In this document: positions 25,288 to 33,568 of the stretch, in pieces
Layout: each line of letters opens with the position of its first letter
How positions within the stretch are numbered: the first letter of the stretch is position 1
Assembly (NCBI RefSeq): GCF_003337715.1
Contig: NZ_QPIX01000005.1
Location: 248,001 to 312,000, forward strand
From: Ciceribacter lividus
Lineage (GTDB): Bacteria > Pseudomonadota > Alphaproteobacteria > Rhizobiales > Rhizobiaceae
Direction of reading: 5' to 3'
Length of the DNA: 64,000 bases
Translations under genes and position numbers: made by a program
The notes under the pieces: generated by a model
What the model was told of the DNA's origin: nothing
Databases searched by the model: none
The model's input: the letters and a program-made list of their open reading frames with translations, nothing else

Positions 25288-26151
25288 GTGGACATTTTCG
25301 CGACATTACAGGAAGAAGCGGGGCAGTTTTCGCCCTCCGAGCAACGCATCGTGGATATCCTGCTCGACCAGTTCGATTTCGCCGTCAATGCCTCGATCAT
25401 CGAGCTTGCCGAGCGCGCCCAGGTCTCACCGCCGACCGTCACGCGCTTCTGCCGGCGGCTCGGTTGCCAGAGCTTTGCCGATTTCAAGGTGAATCTCGCC
25501 CGCACCGCCTATGTCGGCGTGCGCTACCTCAATCCGGAGGCCGAGAGCACCAAGCCAGCGGATGTCGCGGCGGACGTGATCACCAAGGCGCAGAACGCGC
25601 TCTACCTCGTTCACCGCGCGCTCGATCCGGACATGCTGGAAAAGGCCGCGGATCGCCTGTCGCGGGCCGAGATGCTCTACGCCTTCGGCTCCGGTGGCAA
25701 TTCCTCGATGATCGCGGGCGAGATCCAGAACCGGCTGTTCCGGCTGGGCGTGCGGGTGACGGTCAGCAACGACCACAGCATGCAATTGATGATGACGGCG
25801 GCGGCACGCTCGAACGACGTCGTCATCGGCTCGTCGCTCTCCGGCCGCAACAGCGAACTCGTGCGCTGCTTCAATCTCGCCCGCGAGAACGGCATCGCCA
25901 CCATTGCGCTGACCCAGAGCGACAGCCCCGTCGCGCGCGCCGCCGAGATCGTCATCGGCATCGACCTGCCGGAGGGCGAGAACATCTTCCGCCCGACCTC
26001 GACCCGCTTCGCCTATCTCGCGGTGGTCGATGTGCTGGCGAGTCTCGTCGCCTACCGCAATCGCAAGACCTCACAGATCACCCTGCGCCACATCAAACAA
26101 CAGCTGGTCGAGCATCGCGACGGCGACGACCGGCAACTTCTGGGAGATTAG
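25288..26151 (+). CDS. MurR/RpiR-family transcriptional regulator
   Basis: A 287-residue regulator: helix-turn-helix at about 1-75 (FSPSEQRIVDILLDQFDFAVN, SPPTVTRFCRRLGCQSFADFK) and a SIS domain at about 125-255 (YAFGSGGNSSMIAGEIQNRLFRLG, DVVIGSSLSGRNSELVRC), which in this family senses phosphosugars. GTG at 25288 is chosen for its GGAAGGGG ribosome site and because it begins the conserved domain. It lies inside the catabolic operon, 26 bases after ridA, and is expected to control the cluster in response to a sugar phosphate, possibly GlcNAc-6-P or GlcN-6-P (inference). Confidence 0.92.
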   Translation: MDIFATLQEEAGQFSPSEQRIVDILLDQFDFAVNASIIELAERAQVSPPTVTRFCRRLGCQSFADFKVNLARTAYVGVRYLNPEAESTKPADVAADVITKAQNALYLVHRALDPDMLEKAADRLSRAEMLYAFGSGGNSSMIAGEIQNRLFRLGVRVTVSNDHSMQLMMTAAARSNDVVIGSSLSGRNSELVRCFNLARENGIATIALTQSDSPVARAAEIVIGIDLPEGENIFRPTSTRFAYLAVVDVLASLVAYRNRKTSQITLRHIKQQLVEHRDGDDRQLLGD

Positions 26152-26194
26152 CCTTGTTCGCTGCCCGTCACTCCGCTTTCCGGGAGGCTTCGCC

Positions 26195-26971
26195 GTGAAT
26201 CGCTCCGTTGCCGTCGTGACGGGTGCGGCCGGCGATATCGGACGAGCGATCGCCGCACGGCTCGTCGAAAGCCACGACACCGTCGTGCTTCTCGACATCG
26301 ACGCCGAAGCATTACGCGGCGCTGCCGAGAGCACCGGAGCGCCGGACCGCATGGTTCCCGCCGTCTGCGACGTCACGAGCGAAGAAGGCCTTGCGGACGC
26401 CGCCAGCCGGGCGGCACGGCTGGGGCGGGTGAAGACACTCGTCAACAATGCCGGCGCGGCGCGTGCCGTCAGCCTGCACGATACCGACGGCGAGATCTGG
26501 CGGAAGGACAGTGCGCTCAACCTCGAAGCGCCGTTTCTCTGCTTCCGCGCCTTCGAGGACGCCTTGAAGGAGAGCGGCGGATCGGTGGTCAACATCGCCT
26601 CGGTGAACGGTCTCGCGGTCTACGGCCATCCCGCCTACAGCGCAGCCAAGGCAGGCCTCATTCATCTGACGAAGCTGATCGCCGTCGAGTACGGAAAGTT
26701 CGGCATCCGCGCGAATGCGGTCGCCCCCGGCACGGTGCGCACCCGCGCCTGGGAGGCGCGCGCCGCCGCCAATCCTCAGGTCTTCGAGGAGGCGAAGCGC
26801 TGGTATCCGCTGCGCCGCATCGTCGACCCTGACGATGTCGCGAACGCCGTTTTCTTTCTTGCGAGCGAGCAGGCGGCGGCGATCACGGGCGTCTGCCTTG
26901 CCGTCGACTGCGGCCTGACGGCCGGCCAGGCCGAACTCGCCGGCACCTTCTCGCAATCGCCGCACTACTGA
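26195..26971 (+). CDS. Short-chain dehydrogenase/reductase
   Basis: A 258-residue classical SDR. The cofactor motif T9-G-A-A-G-D-I-G16, NNAG at 84-87, and catalytic S136, Y148 and K152 (YSAAK) are all present, as is the DCGLTAG C-terminal tail. The acidic LDID segment after strand 2 favours NAD over NADP. GTG at 26195 follows CGGGAGG at seven bases. As a cytoplasmic alcohol/ketone oxidoreductase in a sugar cluster it may oxidise a sugar hydroxyl together with the Gfo/Idh enzyme; substrate unknown. Confidence 0.9.
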   Translation: MNRSVAVVTGAAGDIGRAIAARLVESHDTVVLLDIDAEALRGAAESTGAPDRMVPAVCDVTSEEGLADAASRAARLGRVKTLVNNAGAARAVSLHDTDGEIWRKDSALNLEAPFLCFRAFEDALKESGGSVVNIASVNGLAVYGHPAYSAAKAGLIHLTKLIAVEYGKFGIRANAVAPGTVRTRAWEARAAANPQVFEEAKRWYPLRRIVDPDDVANAVFFLASEQAAAITGVCLAVDCGLTAGQAELAGTFSQSPHY

Positions 26972-26995
26972 GCAAAGATCGAAGGGGAACGCATC

Positions 26996-28918
26996 ATGGC
27001 CAGGGCCCAATTCCGTCTCGAAAACGCCTGGTATCCGACGGCGGGAAGCGCAGGCGGCGGCTTCGTCTTCACGCTGGTCAATCTCTCCGCGGAAGCGATC
27101 ACGGATTTCAGGCTCGCCTATACCTCGCTCACCCGTGTCAGCGAGGCCCCGGCCTGCGGCAATGCCACCTTCCTGAAGCGCAACGCCAACTTCCACCAAT
27201 ATGCGCCGCCGGCGGGCTTCTCGCTGGCACCGGGCGCATCCTGGCGTTTCACCGTCGAGGGCCTGCTGCGCCCGGCGCGCCACAGGACGGACGGGGCAAA
27301 GTCGGCCTACCTTACGCTCGCCGACGGGAGCCATCGTGCCGTCGAGGTCGGCGACCTGATGCTGGAGGGGCGCCACAGCGAGCCGGCGCCGCAACTGCTG
27401 CCCGAGGGTGAAGTGCGGGAACCGTTCTCGATCCTGCCCTGGCCGGCAAAGGCGTCGCTGACCGCCGGCGAAACCGTCCCCGTCGCGCTCCATCCCGCAG
27501 CAGGCGCTACGCTTGACGAATTACGGGCGATCGAGACCGTTCTTTCCCTGTTCCGGCGGCTCTATTCGGTCGCCCATGTGCCGTTCGCGCTGGCGCCGGT
27601 CCATGAGGGTCGGGTCCTGCGCTTCTCGAAACAGGACGGCATTGCACCGTCCGGCTACGAGCTTTCCTTCGACGCCGACGCCATCACCTTGCGCTACGGC
27701 GATGCGGCGGGCCTGCAATACGGCCTGACGGTGCTCGCCCAGCTTCTCCACGGCGCGCGGACGAAGCCCGATGCCTTCCGTTTCCCGGCATTGGGGACGA
27801 TATCGGACGCGCCCCGCTACGGCTGGCGCGGCTGCCATCTCGACGTGTCGCGACAGTTCTATCCCGTCGCCGATGTGAAGCGGCTTATCGACATCCTCGC
27901 CTGGTTCCGGATGAACATCTTCCACTGGCACCTGACGGACGACGAGGCCTGGCGGCTCGAAATCAGGGCCTTCCCCGAACTCACGACCGTCGGCGTGCTG
28001 CGCGGGCCGGACGAGCCGCTGCTGCCGCAGCTCGGAAACGGCGCCGAACCGGTCGGCGGCTTCTATACGCAGGAGGAGGCGAGGGAGGTCGTCGCTCACG
28101 CCGCCGCGCTTGCGATCGAGGTCGTTCCGGAAATCGACATTCCCGGCCACAGCACGGCCGCGCTCGCCGCGCTTCCCGATCTCGTCGACGGGCAGGAGGC
28201 GCCGGACAGCTATCGATCCGTCCAGGGCTATCCCAACAATGCCCTCAACCCGGCGATCGAGCGGACCTACGAGTTCCTCGGCAAGGTCTTCGACGAGATG
28301 GTCGACATCTTCCCGTCGAAGCTCATCCATATCGGCGGCGACGAGGTGGCCGCGAACACCTGGATGGCCTCACCGCTTGCCCGCAGCCTCATGGAACGGG
28401 AAGGGATCGAAGGCACGTTCGGGCTGCAATCCTATTTCATGAAGCGTATCCAGGGGATGCTCGCCGAGCGCGACCGGAGGCTGGCCGGCTGGGACGAAGT
28501 TTCCCACGGCGGCGGCGTCGATCCGGCGGGGACGCTCCTGATGGCCTGGCAGAAGCCGGAGGTCGGCCTCGGACTCGCAAGACAGGGCTATGACGTGGTG
28601 ATGACGCCGGGCCAGGCCTATTACCTCGACATGGTGCAGGCGCGCGAATGGCAGGAGCCGGGCGCGAGCTGGGCGGGAACCGTGCCGCCGCACCACACCT
28701 ATACATACGAGGCGGTCGGCGAATTCCCCGACGAGTTGAAGCCGCGCATGCGCGGCGTGCAGGCCTGCATCTGGTCGGAGCATTTCCTCAATCGCGATTA
28801 TTTCAACCACCTCGTGTTCCCGCGCCTGCCGGCAGTCGCGGAGGCGGCATGGACCCCGACCGAAGGCAAGGATTGGCTGCGCTTTGCGGCGATCGTCCGC
28901 CTGAGCCCGCGCTACTGA
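26996..28918 (+). CDS. GH20 beta-N-acetylhexosaminidase, cytoplasmic
   Basis: A 640-residue glycosidase. An N-terminal beta domain (about 1-150) and a GH20b-type domain (about 150-270) precede the catalytic TIM barrel, which begins RYGWRGCHLDVSRQFYP near 274. The substrate-assisted catalytic pair is D449-E450 in HIGGDEVAANTW, and EIDIPGHSTAAL at 379-390 is the conserved family strand. It removes terminal beta-linked GlcNAc or GalNAc. There is no signal peptide, so hydrolysis occurs after import, and the released sugar would feed the ROK kinase and NagA. Starts 24 bases after the SDR gene. Confidence 0.93.
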   Translation: MARAQFRLENAWYPTAGSAGGGFVFTLVNLSAEAITDFRLAYTSLTRVSEAPACGNATFLKRNANFHQYAPPAGFSLAPGASWRFTVEGLLRPARHRTDGAKSAYLTLADGSHRAVEVGDLMLEGRHSEPAPQLLPEGEVREPFSILPWPAKASLTAGETVPVALHPAAGATLDELRAIETVLSLFRRLYSVAHVPFALAPVHEGRVLRFSKQDGIAPSGYELSFDADAITLRYGDAAGLQYGLTVLAQLLHGARTKPDAFRFPALGTISDAPRYGWRGCHLDVSRQFYPVADVKRLIDILAWFRMNIFHWHLTDDEAWRLEIRAFPELTTVGVLRGPDEPLLPQLGNGAEPVGGFYTQEEAREVVAHAAALAIEVVPEIDIPGHSTAALAALPDLVDGQEAPDSYRSVQGYPNNALNPAIERTYEFLGKVFDEMVDIFPSKLIHIGGDEVAANTWMASPLARSLMEREGIEGTFGLQSYFMKRIQGMLAERDRRLAGWDEVSHGGGVDPAGTLLMAWQKPEVGLGLARQGYDVVMTPGQAYYLDMVQAREWQEPGASWAGTVPPHHTYTYEAVGEFPDELKPRMRGVQACIWSEHFLNRDYFNHLVFPRLPAVAEAAWTPTEGKDWLRFAAIVRLSPRY

Positions 28919-28930
28919 GGGGAAACGTAA

Positions 28931-30373
28931 ATGACCTTGCGCATTGCCGTCGGCGGCATCCACACCGAGTGCAGCACGTCCTCCCCGGTGCTCATGCAGC
29001 CAGAGGATTTTCGCGTGTTGCGGGGGGATGACCTCCTCGCGGCCGACTATTTCAGCTTTCTCGGCGGTGACGGGATCGAACCGTTGCCGTTGCTGCATGC
29101 ACGCGCGGTGCCCGGCGGTCCCGTGGCGCGAGGGACCTACGAGGCTTTCAAAGCCGAGTTCCTGGAGCGGTTGAAGTCGGCGCTGCCGGTGGACGGGCTC
29201 TATCTCGCCATGCACGGCGCGATGAACGTCGAGGGCATGGACGACGCCGAGGGCGACTGGATTGCTGCGGCGCGTGCTGTGGTCGGTCCCGAGGTCCCGG
29301 TCGCCGCGAGCTACGATCTCCACGGCAACGTGACCCAGAAGATCATCGACCAGCTCGACATCTTCGCCGGCTACCGGACTGCGCCGCATATCGACGTGCG
29401 TGAGACCATGGTGCGTGCCTGGTCGATGTTGCTGCGGGCGCTCGTGACCGGCGAGCGGCCGGGCGTCGCCTGGACGCCGGTTCCGGTGCTTCTGCCGGGC
29501 GAGCGCACCTCGACCGAGGACGAGCCGGCGAGCGGCCTCTATCGCAAGCTGCCGGAGCACGACGCCCGCCCCGGAATCTGGGACGCCAACCTGATGGTCG
29601 GCTATGTCTGGGCCGACGAGCCGCGCGCCACCGCCTGTTCGGTGGTGACGGCGACCGACCGGGCCGCCGCCGGACGGACGGCAAGCGAAATCGCGCAGTC
29701 CTACTGGGATGCACGCGAGGACTTCCGCTTCGGTCCGGTGACGGGCCCGCTCGAAGACATGCTGGACATCGCCGAGAGGGCGGACACACGTCCGGTCATC
29801 CTCGCCGACTCGGGCGACAATCCGACCGGCGGAGGGGTCGGCGACCGTGCCGATGTTCTGAAGGCGCTGATCGCACGGAATTTCGACGGTGCCGTCATCG
29901 CCGGCATCACCGACCTACCGGCGGTTGACGCCTGTTTCGCGGCAGGCGAGGGCGCCTGCGTTCGGCTAACGATCGGCGGCTCGCTCGACCCGGCGAGCCC
30001 TTCGGTCGAGGCGGAGGTGACGGTGGAGCGCCTCGACGATCCGGGTTCGTCCGCCGACCGGCAGGCGGTGGTGGTGATCGGCGGCATCACGCTGGTGCTC
30101 GCGGCGAAGCGCCAGCCCTATCACGCCATCGCGGATTTCACGCGCCTCGGGCTTGATCCTGCCGATGTGCGGCTGCTGGTGGTGAAATCCGGCTATCTCT
30201 CGCCCGAGCTCGCGCCGATCGCCAATCCGAACTTGATGGCGCTGACCGACGGCGTCATCAACCAGGATATCGAGGCATTGCCGAACCGCCGCCGCGGCCG
30301 GCCGACCTATCCCTTCGACAAGAATTTCGCCTATCGGCCGGAGGTCCGCTTCTCCGCCCGCTGGCGCGATTGA
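28931..30373 (+). CDS. M81-family metallopeptidase (MlrC-like), second copy
   Basis: A 480-residue M81 protein. Presumed zinc ligands are D129-L-H131 (SYDLHGNVT) and H153 (GYRTAPHIDVRET); AVGGIHTECST at the N-terminus, MHGAM at 94-98 and LADSGDNPTGGGVGDR are the other family marks. It differs strongly from the first copy apart from these motifs, so the pair is not a recent duplication. It is translated in the same operon as the GH20 hexosaminidase, 12 bases after it. An amidase-type cut on an amino-sugar conjugate is a reasonable guess, but no substrate is established. Confidence 0.88.
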   Translation: MTLRIAVGGIHTECSTSSPVLMQPEDFRVLRGDDLLAADYFSFLGGDGIEPLPLLHARAVPGGPVARGTYEAFKAEFLERLKSALPVDGLYLAMHGAMNVEGMDDAEGDWIAAARAVVGPEVPVAASYDLHGNVTQKIIDQLDIFAGYRTAPHIDVRETMVRAWSMLLRALVTGERPGVAWTPVPVLLPGERTSTEDEPASGLYRKLPEHDARPGIWDANLMVGYVWADEPRATACSVVTATDRAAAGRTASEIAQSYWDAREDFRFGPVTGPLEDMLDIAERADTRPVILADSGDNPTGGGVGDRADVLKALIARNFDGAVIAGITDLPAVDACFAAGEGACVRLTIGGSLDPASPSVEAEVTVERLDDPGSSADRQAVVVIGGITLVLAAKRQPYHAIADFTRLGLDPADVRLLVVKSGYLSPELAPIANPNLMALTDGVINQDIEALPNRRRGRPTYPFDKNFAYRPEVRFSARWRD

Positions 30374-30450
30374 CGTCGCCTACACACCACGCGGCGCGGA
30401 CGACGATGCGTCCCGCGACCATATCCGCGCAATTTTGCAAGCGTGCCGCC

Positions 30451-31683
30451 ATGCTGACGAGCCTGTCGATCATCTTCCGCCATCCGCCGGTACGCGTCAG
30501 CGCGCTTGCGATCTTCCTCTTCGGCTTTTCAGGCGCGGCGACATCGCCGTACATGTCGCTGATCGGCATCCGCGAACTCGGATTGTCGGATCACGCCTAT
30601 TCCGTGCTGATCTTCGTCGCCGCCCTGGTCAATGTGAGCGCCAGCATCACCGCCGGCATCCTGGTCGACCGGCTCGGACATTATCGTCGTCCGATGATCG
30701 CCACTTCGCTCTTCGGCGTCGCCGGCTTCGCCATGGTCTACGCCTTCCCCGCAGTACCCGTCTTCGTGCTTGCGATGCTCGTCTTCATCCCGGTCTTCGG
30801 CTCGGTCAATTCGCTGATCTTCGCCAACATCCGGGCCGTGTCGGCCGGCATGGCGGCGCGCGACCTGATCGCCGTCAACTCGGTCGTCCGGGCCGTGCTC
30901 TCGCTCTCCTGGGTCCTGGTGCCGGGTCTCGTCGGCGCGCTTCTCGTCGGCGCGCCGTCCATGCTGCCGTCTTTCCTCTTTGCGAGCCTGGCCTGTGGCG
31001 GCTGTTTCCTCATCTTCGCCTTCATGCTGCCGCGCGGGGCCAAAGGAGAGGGCAGGGCGCCACCGCGACACGCCGCCTTCCTCGCCTCGCTCGGCGAGAT
31101 CGCCTCCGGCAAGGTGCTGCCGCGCGTCCTGGCGATCGCGTTGATATCGTCGATGCTGCACGTCAACGGCGTGGTTCTGCCGCTCGTCGTCACCGGCAAG
31201 GCACGGGGCACCACGGTGGATGTCGGCACGATTGTCGGCATCGTCGCCTTCCTGGAGATTGTCTTCATCCTCTTCTGGGGCTGGGTCGAACGACGGACCT
31301 CTGCGCGTTTCGCGATCACTGCGAGCGCATGCGTCTACGCCGTCTACCTCGTCTTCCTCGGGCTCGCCGATGCCCCGCGTGACGTTTACGTGCTGACGCT
31401 GGTCGCCGGGCTCGGCGCCGCCGGTATCATCTCCGTTCCGATCACCTATCTCCAGGATCTCATCGCCGAGCGGGCCGGGCTCGGCAGTTCACTGATCGCC
31501 GTCAACGTCTTCCTGAGCGGCGGCCTGAGTTCGCTGGCGTTTGCCCTCGGCACGGCGATCAGCGACTATGCCGGCACGGCGATTCTGGGAGCCTTCGTCG
31601 GGTTGTGCGGCATCGTGCTGCTGCGTCTCCTCGATCGCTCCGGCACTGCGGCGTTGCGGGAGGCAGACGATGAAGGAACGTGA
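30451..31683 (+). CDS. MFS transporter, sugar efflux (SetA)-like
   Basis: About 410 residues and 12 predicted membrane helices in two groups of six. Segments such as FLFGFSGAATSPYMSLIGIRELG and VFGSVNSLIFANIRAVS resemble the SET group that exports sugars and analogues. The start is uncertain: ATG at 30451 gives a standard N-terminus, ATG at 30406 or TTG at 30370 (overlapping the M81 stop) would add 15 or 27 residues; none has a good ribosome site. It may relieve sugar-phosphate stress or export an unusable fragment (inference). Its end overlaps cutC by 14 bases. Confidence 0.85.
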   Translation: MLTSLSIIFRHPPVRVSALAIFLFGFSGAATSPYMSLIGIRELGLSDHAYSVLIFVAALVNVSASITAGILVDRLGHYRRPMIATSLFGVAGFAMVYAFPAVPVFVLAMLVFIPVFGSVNSLIFANIRAVSAGMAARDLIAVNSVVRAVLSLSWVLVPGLVGALLVGAPSMLPSFLFASLACGGCFLIFAFMLPRGAKGEGRAPPRHAAFLASLGEIASGKVLPRVLAIALISSMLHVNGVVLPLVVTGKARGTTVDVGTIVGIVAFLEIVFILFWGWVERRTSARFAITASACVYAVYLVFLGLADAPRDVYVLTLVAGLGAAGIISVPITYLQDLIAERAGLGSSLIAVNVFLSGGLSSLAFALGTAISDYAGTAILGAFVGLCGIVLLRLLDRSGTAALREADDEGT

Positions 31684-32428
31684 CGGCGGAGGCGATTGCA
31701 GAAAGCCTGTTCTGGAAGTCTGCGTCGATGATCCCGCCGGCCTCGCCGCGGCGATCGAGGGCGGCGCGGACCGGATCGAGCTGTGCTCGGCGCTCACCGT
31801 CGGGGGGCTCACCCCGTCGCACGGCTTTATGGCCCATGCCGCCCGTTCACCGATCCCCGTCCACGCGCTGATCCGGCCGAGAACCGGCGATTTCGCGTTC
31901 ACGACGGACGATGTCCGCGTCATGGTCGATGATGTCCGCGCCGCCCGGTCGGCGGGGCTTGCGGGCGTCGTGATCGGTGCTTTGCGTCCGGACGGTCAGC
32001 TCGACGTCGCGGCGCTGGAGGCCCTGATCGCCGCGGCCGACGGCATGGATCTGACGCTCGACCGCGCTTTCGACCTGGCGGCCGATCAGGAGGAGACGCT
32101 GGAGACGGCGCTCCGTCTCGGTTTTTCACGCATTCTCACCTCCGGCGGTGCGAAGACGGCGATCGAAGGACTGCCGCGCCTCGAACGGCTCGCCAAGCAA
32201 GCCTCCGGCCGTATCTCGATCATGCCGGGATCTGGCGTGCGGCCGGAAACCGTAGGAGCTCTGCTCGCACTGCCCGGCGTCTTCGAGCTTCATGCCTCGT
32301 GCAGCGAGCCGGCGACGACGACCGATCCACGGCTCCCGGCCTTCGGTTTCTTGCAACCGGGTGAAAGACGCACGACGGTCGAGGCTGTTCGGGCCGTGAA
32401 GGCGGCGATGGTGGTGGCGCGGAGGTAA
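31670..32428 (+). CDS. cutC: CutC-family TIM-barrel protein
   Basis: A 252-residue protein with the CutC marks EVCVDDPAGLAAAIEGGADRIELC near residue 16, GGLTPSHG, IRPRTGDF, DLTLDRAFD and SIMPGSGVRPETV. CutC was named for copper tolerance in E. coli, but that phenotype has been ascribed to an overlapping small RNA (MicL), so the protein's reaction is open. Here it is the last gene of an amino-sugar catabolic operon and overlaps the MFS gene by 14 bases, which argues for a carbohydrate-linked role. The ATG at 31670 follows GGGAGG. Confidence 0.88.
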   Translation: MKERDGGGDCRKPVLEVCVDDPAGLAAAIEGGADRIELCSALTVGGLTPSHGFMAHAARSPIPVHALIRPRTGDFAFTTDDVRVMVDDVRAARSAGLAGVVIGALRPDGQLDVAALEALIAAADGMDLTLDRAFDLAADQEETLETALRLGFSRILTSGGAKTAIEGLPRLERLAKQASGRISIMPGSGVRPETVGALLALPGVFELHASCSEPATTTDPRLPAFGFLQPGERRTTVEAVRAVKAAMVVARR

Positions 32429-32449
32429 GGGAGCCCGACATTGTCCCCC

Positions 32450-32486
32450 ATGTCTTAGGTACACGATGTTACCTATGTCTTCGGTA
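32450..32486. repeat. Imperfect direct repeat next to tRNA-Lys, possible insertion-sequence remnant
   Basis: ATGTCTTAGGTA (32450-32461) and ATGTCTTCGGTA (32475-32486) are 11/12 identical, 25 bases apart, with GTTACCT between them. The block looks like ends I associate with IS481-type elements in rhizobia, but no transposase is present and this is from memory only. Confidence 0.3.
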
Positions 32487-32501
32487 TGGACAAGGGGAGA
32501 A

Positions 32502-32577
32502 TGGTGAGCGCGCAGGGATTCGAACCCTGGACCTACTGATTAAAAGTCAGTTGCTCTACCGGCTGAGCTACGCGCTC
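32502..32577 (-). tRNA. tRNA-Lys (UUU)
   Basis: A complete 76-base cloverleaf. The acceptor stem is GAGCGCG/CGCGCTC, the D arm GCTC...GAGC, the anticodon arm ACTGA-CTTTTAA-TCAGT with anticodon TTT, and the T arm CAGGG-TTCGAAT-CCCTG. The discriminator is A and the CCA end is encoded. It is transcribed leftward from a good promoter about 40-70 bases upstream. Confidence 0.97.
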
Positions 32578-32615
32578 CCGTCGAGGGGCAAATCGGCTCC
32601 TCTGGAAGTGCGCGG

Positions 32616-32644
32616 AACATATGCAGGCGACCCCGTGCGGTCAA
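32616..32644 (-). promoter_or_regulatory. Housekeeping promoter of tRNA-Lys
   Basis: Reading the minus strand, TTGACC (32644-32639) and TATGTT (32621-32616) are separated by exactly 17 bases, a good sigma-70-type promoter. The predicted start is near 32609, about 32 bases before the mature tRNA 5' end. Confidence 0.75.
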
Positions 32645-32765
32645 CCCAAAAATCACGCCGAAAACGGGGAAAAACCGTCCAATTGCCGCACGCGCGGAAA
32701 GGTGATTGGCAAGCAAGCCCATCGGAAGGTAGGAAGGCCGCATCGAAGGATAGCGGAGACCCGAC

Positions 32766-33515
32766 GTGTCGATTGCCGATATTTCCCTGTTGAGTGCGCT
32801 TCTGGCTGGCGCGCTGTCGTTCCTGTCGCCGTGCGTGCTGCCGCTCGTTCCGCCCTATCTCTGCTACATGGCCGGCATCTCGGTGGAACAGTTTCGCGGC
32901 GAGGGGCGGGCGGAGGCCGATCCGGCGGCGAGGCGCGCCGTCATGCTGGCGGCACTCGCCTTCACGCTCGGATTCGCGACCGTCTTCGTGGCGCTCGGCG
33001 CCGGCGCCTCGACGATCGGCACGCTGCTTCGGCAGCATCTCGACCTGCTCGCCAAGATCGGCGGCCTCATCATCATCGTCATGGGGCTCAATTTCCTCGG
33101 CGTCTTCCGGATCGGTTTCCTTGCGAGCGAAATGCGCTTCCAGGGGCAGGGCAAGCCCGCCACCCTCGGCGGCGCCTATGTGATGGGGCTCGCCTTCGCG
33201 TTCGGCTGGACGCCGTGCATCGGACCGGTTCTCGGCGCCATCCTCGGCGTGGCCGCCGCGCGCGAGACCGTCGGCGACGGGGCGATGCTGCTCGCGATCT
33301 ATTCGCTCGGCCTTGCGGTGCCCTTCTGGATCGCCGCCGCCTTCTCCGGCGCCTTCATGCGCTTCCTCGTGCGCTTCCGCCGCCATCTCGGCCTGGTCGA
33401 GAAGCTGATCGGTGCGCTTCTGGTGCTGACCGGGCTCGCCTTCATGTTCGGTTTCGTCTCGAACCTCGCGATCTGGTTCCAGCAGACCTTTCCAATCCTC
33501 TCGCAAATCGGCTAA
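32766..33515 (+). CDS. ccdA: Cytochrome c biogenesis protein CcdA
   Basis: A 249-residue polytopic membrane protein with six helices. The redox cysteines are C23 in SFLSPCVLPLVPPYL and C151 in FGWTPCIGPVLGAIL, one per repeat half, as required for moving electrons from cytoplasmic thioredoxin to periplasmic thiol proteins that prepare apocytochrome c. GTG at 32766 is chosen, with GGAG eleven bases upstream; no ATG lies nearby. It is 54 bases upstream of the AEC carrier gene, with no obvious functional link. Confidence 0.93.
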   Translation: MSIADISLLSALLAGALSFLSPCVLPLVPPYLCYMAGISVEQFRGEGRAEADPAARRAVMLAALAFTLGFATVFVALGAGASTIGTLLRQHLDLLAKIGGLIIIVMGLNFLGVFRIGFLASEMRFQGQGKPATLGGAYVMGLAFAFGWTPCIGPVLGAILGVAAARETVGDGAMLLAIYSLGLAVPFWIAAAFSGAFMRFLVRFRRHLGLVEKLIGALLVLTGLAFMFGFVSNLAIWFQQTFPILSQIG

Positions 33516-33568
33516 GTCCGGGGAGCGGGCTGAGCGCCCGGACGCGGAAGAGGATACGGGACGCGCCC

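Noticed and set aside
24280-30373. The two M81 genes as a recent inverted duplication
   Set aside because: Outside the D-x-H...H, HGAM and DN-glycine-rich motifs the two proteins are very different, so they are ancient paralogues.
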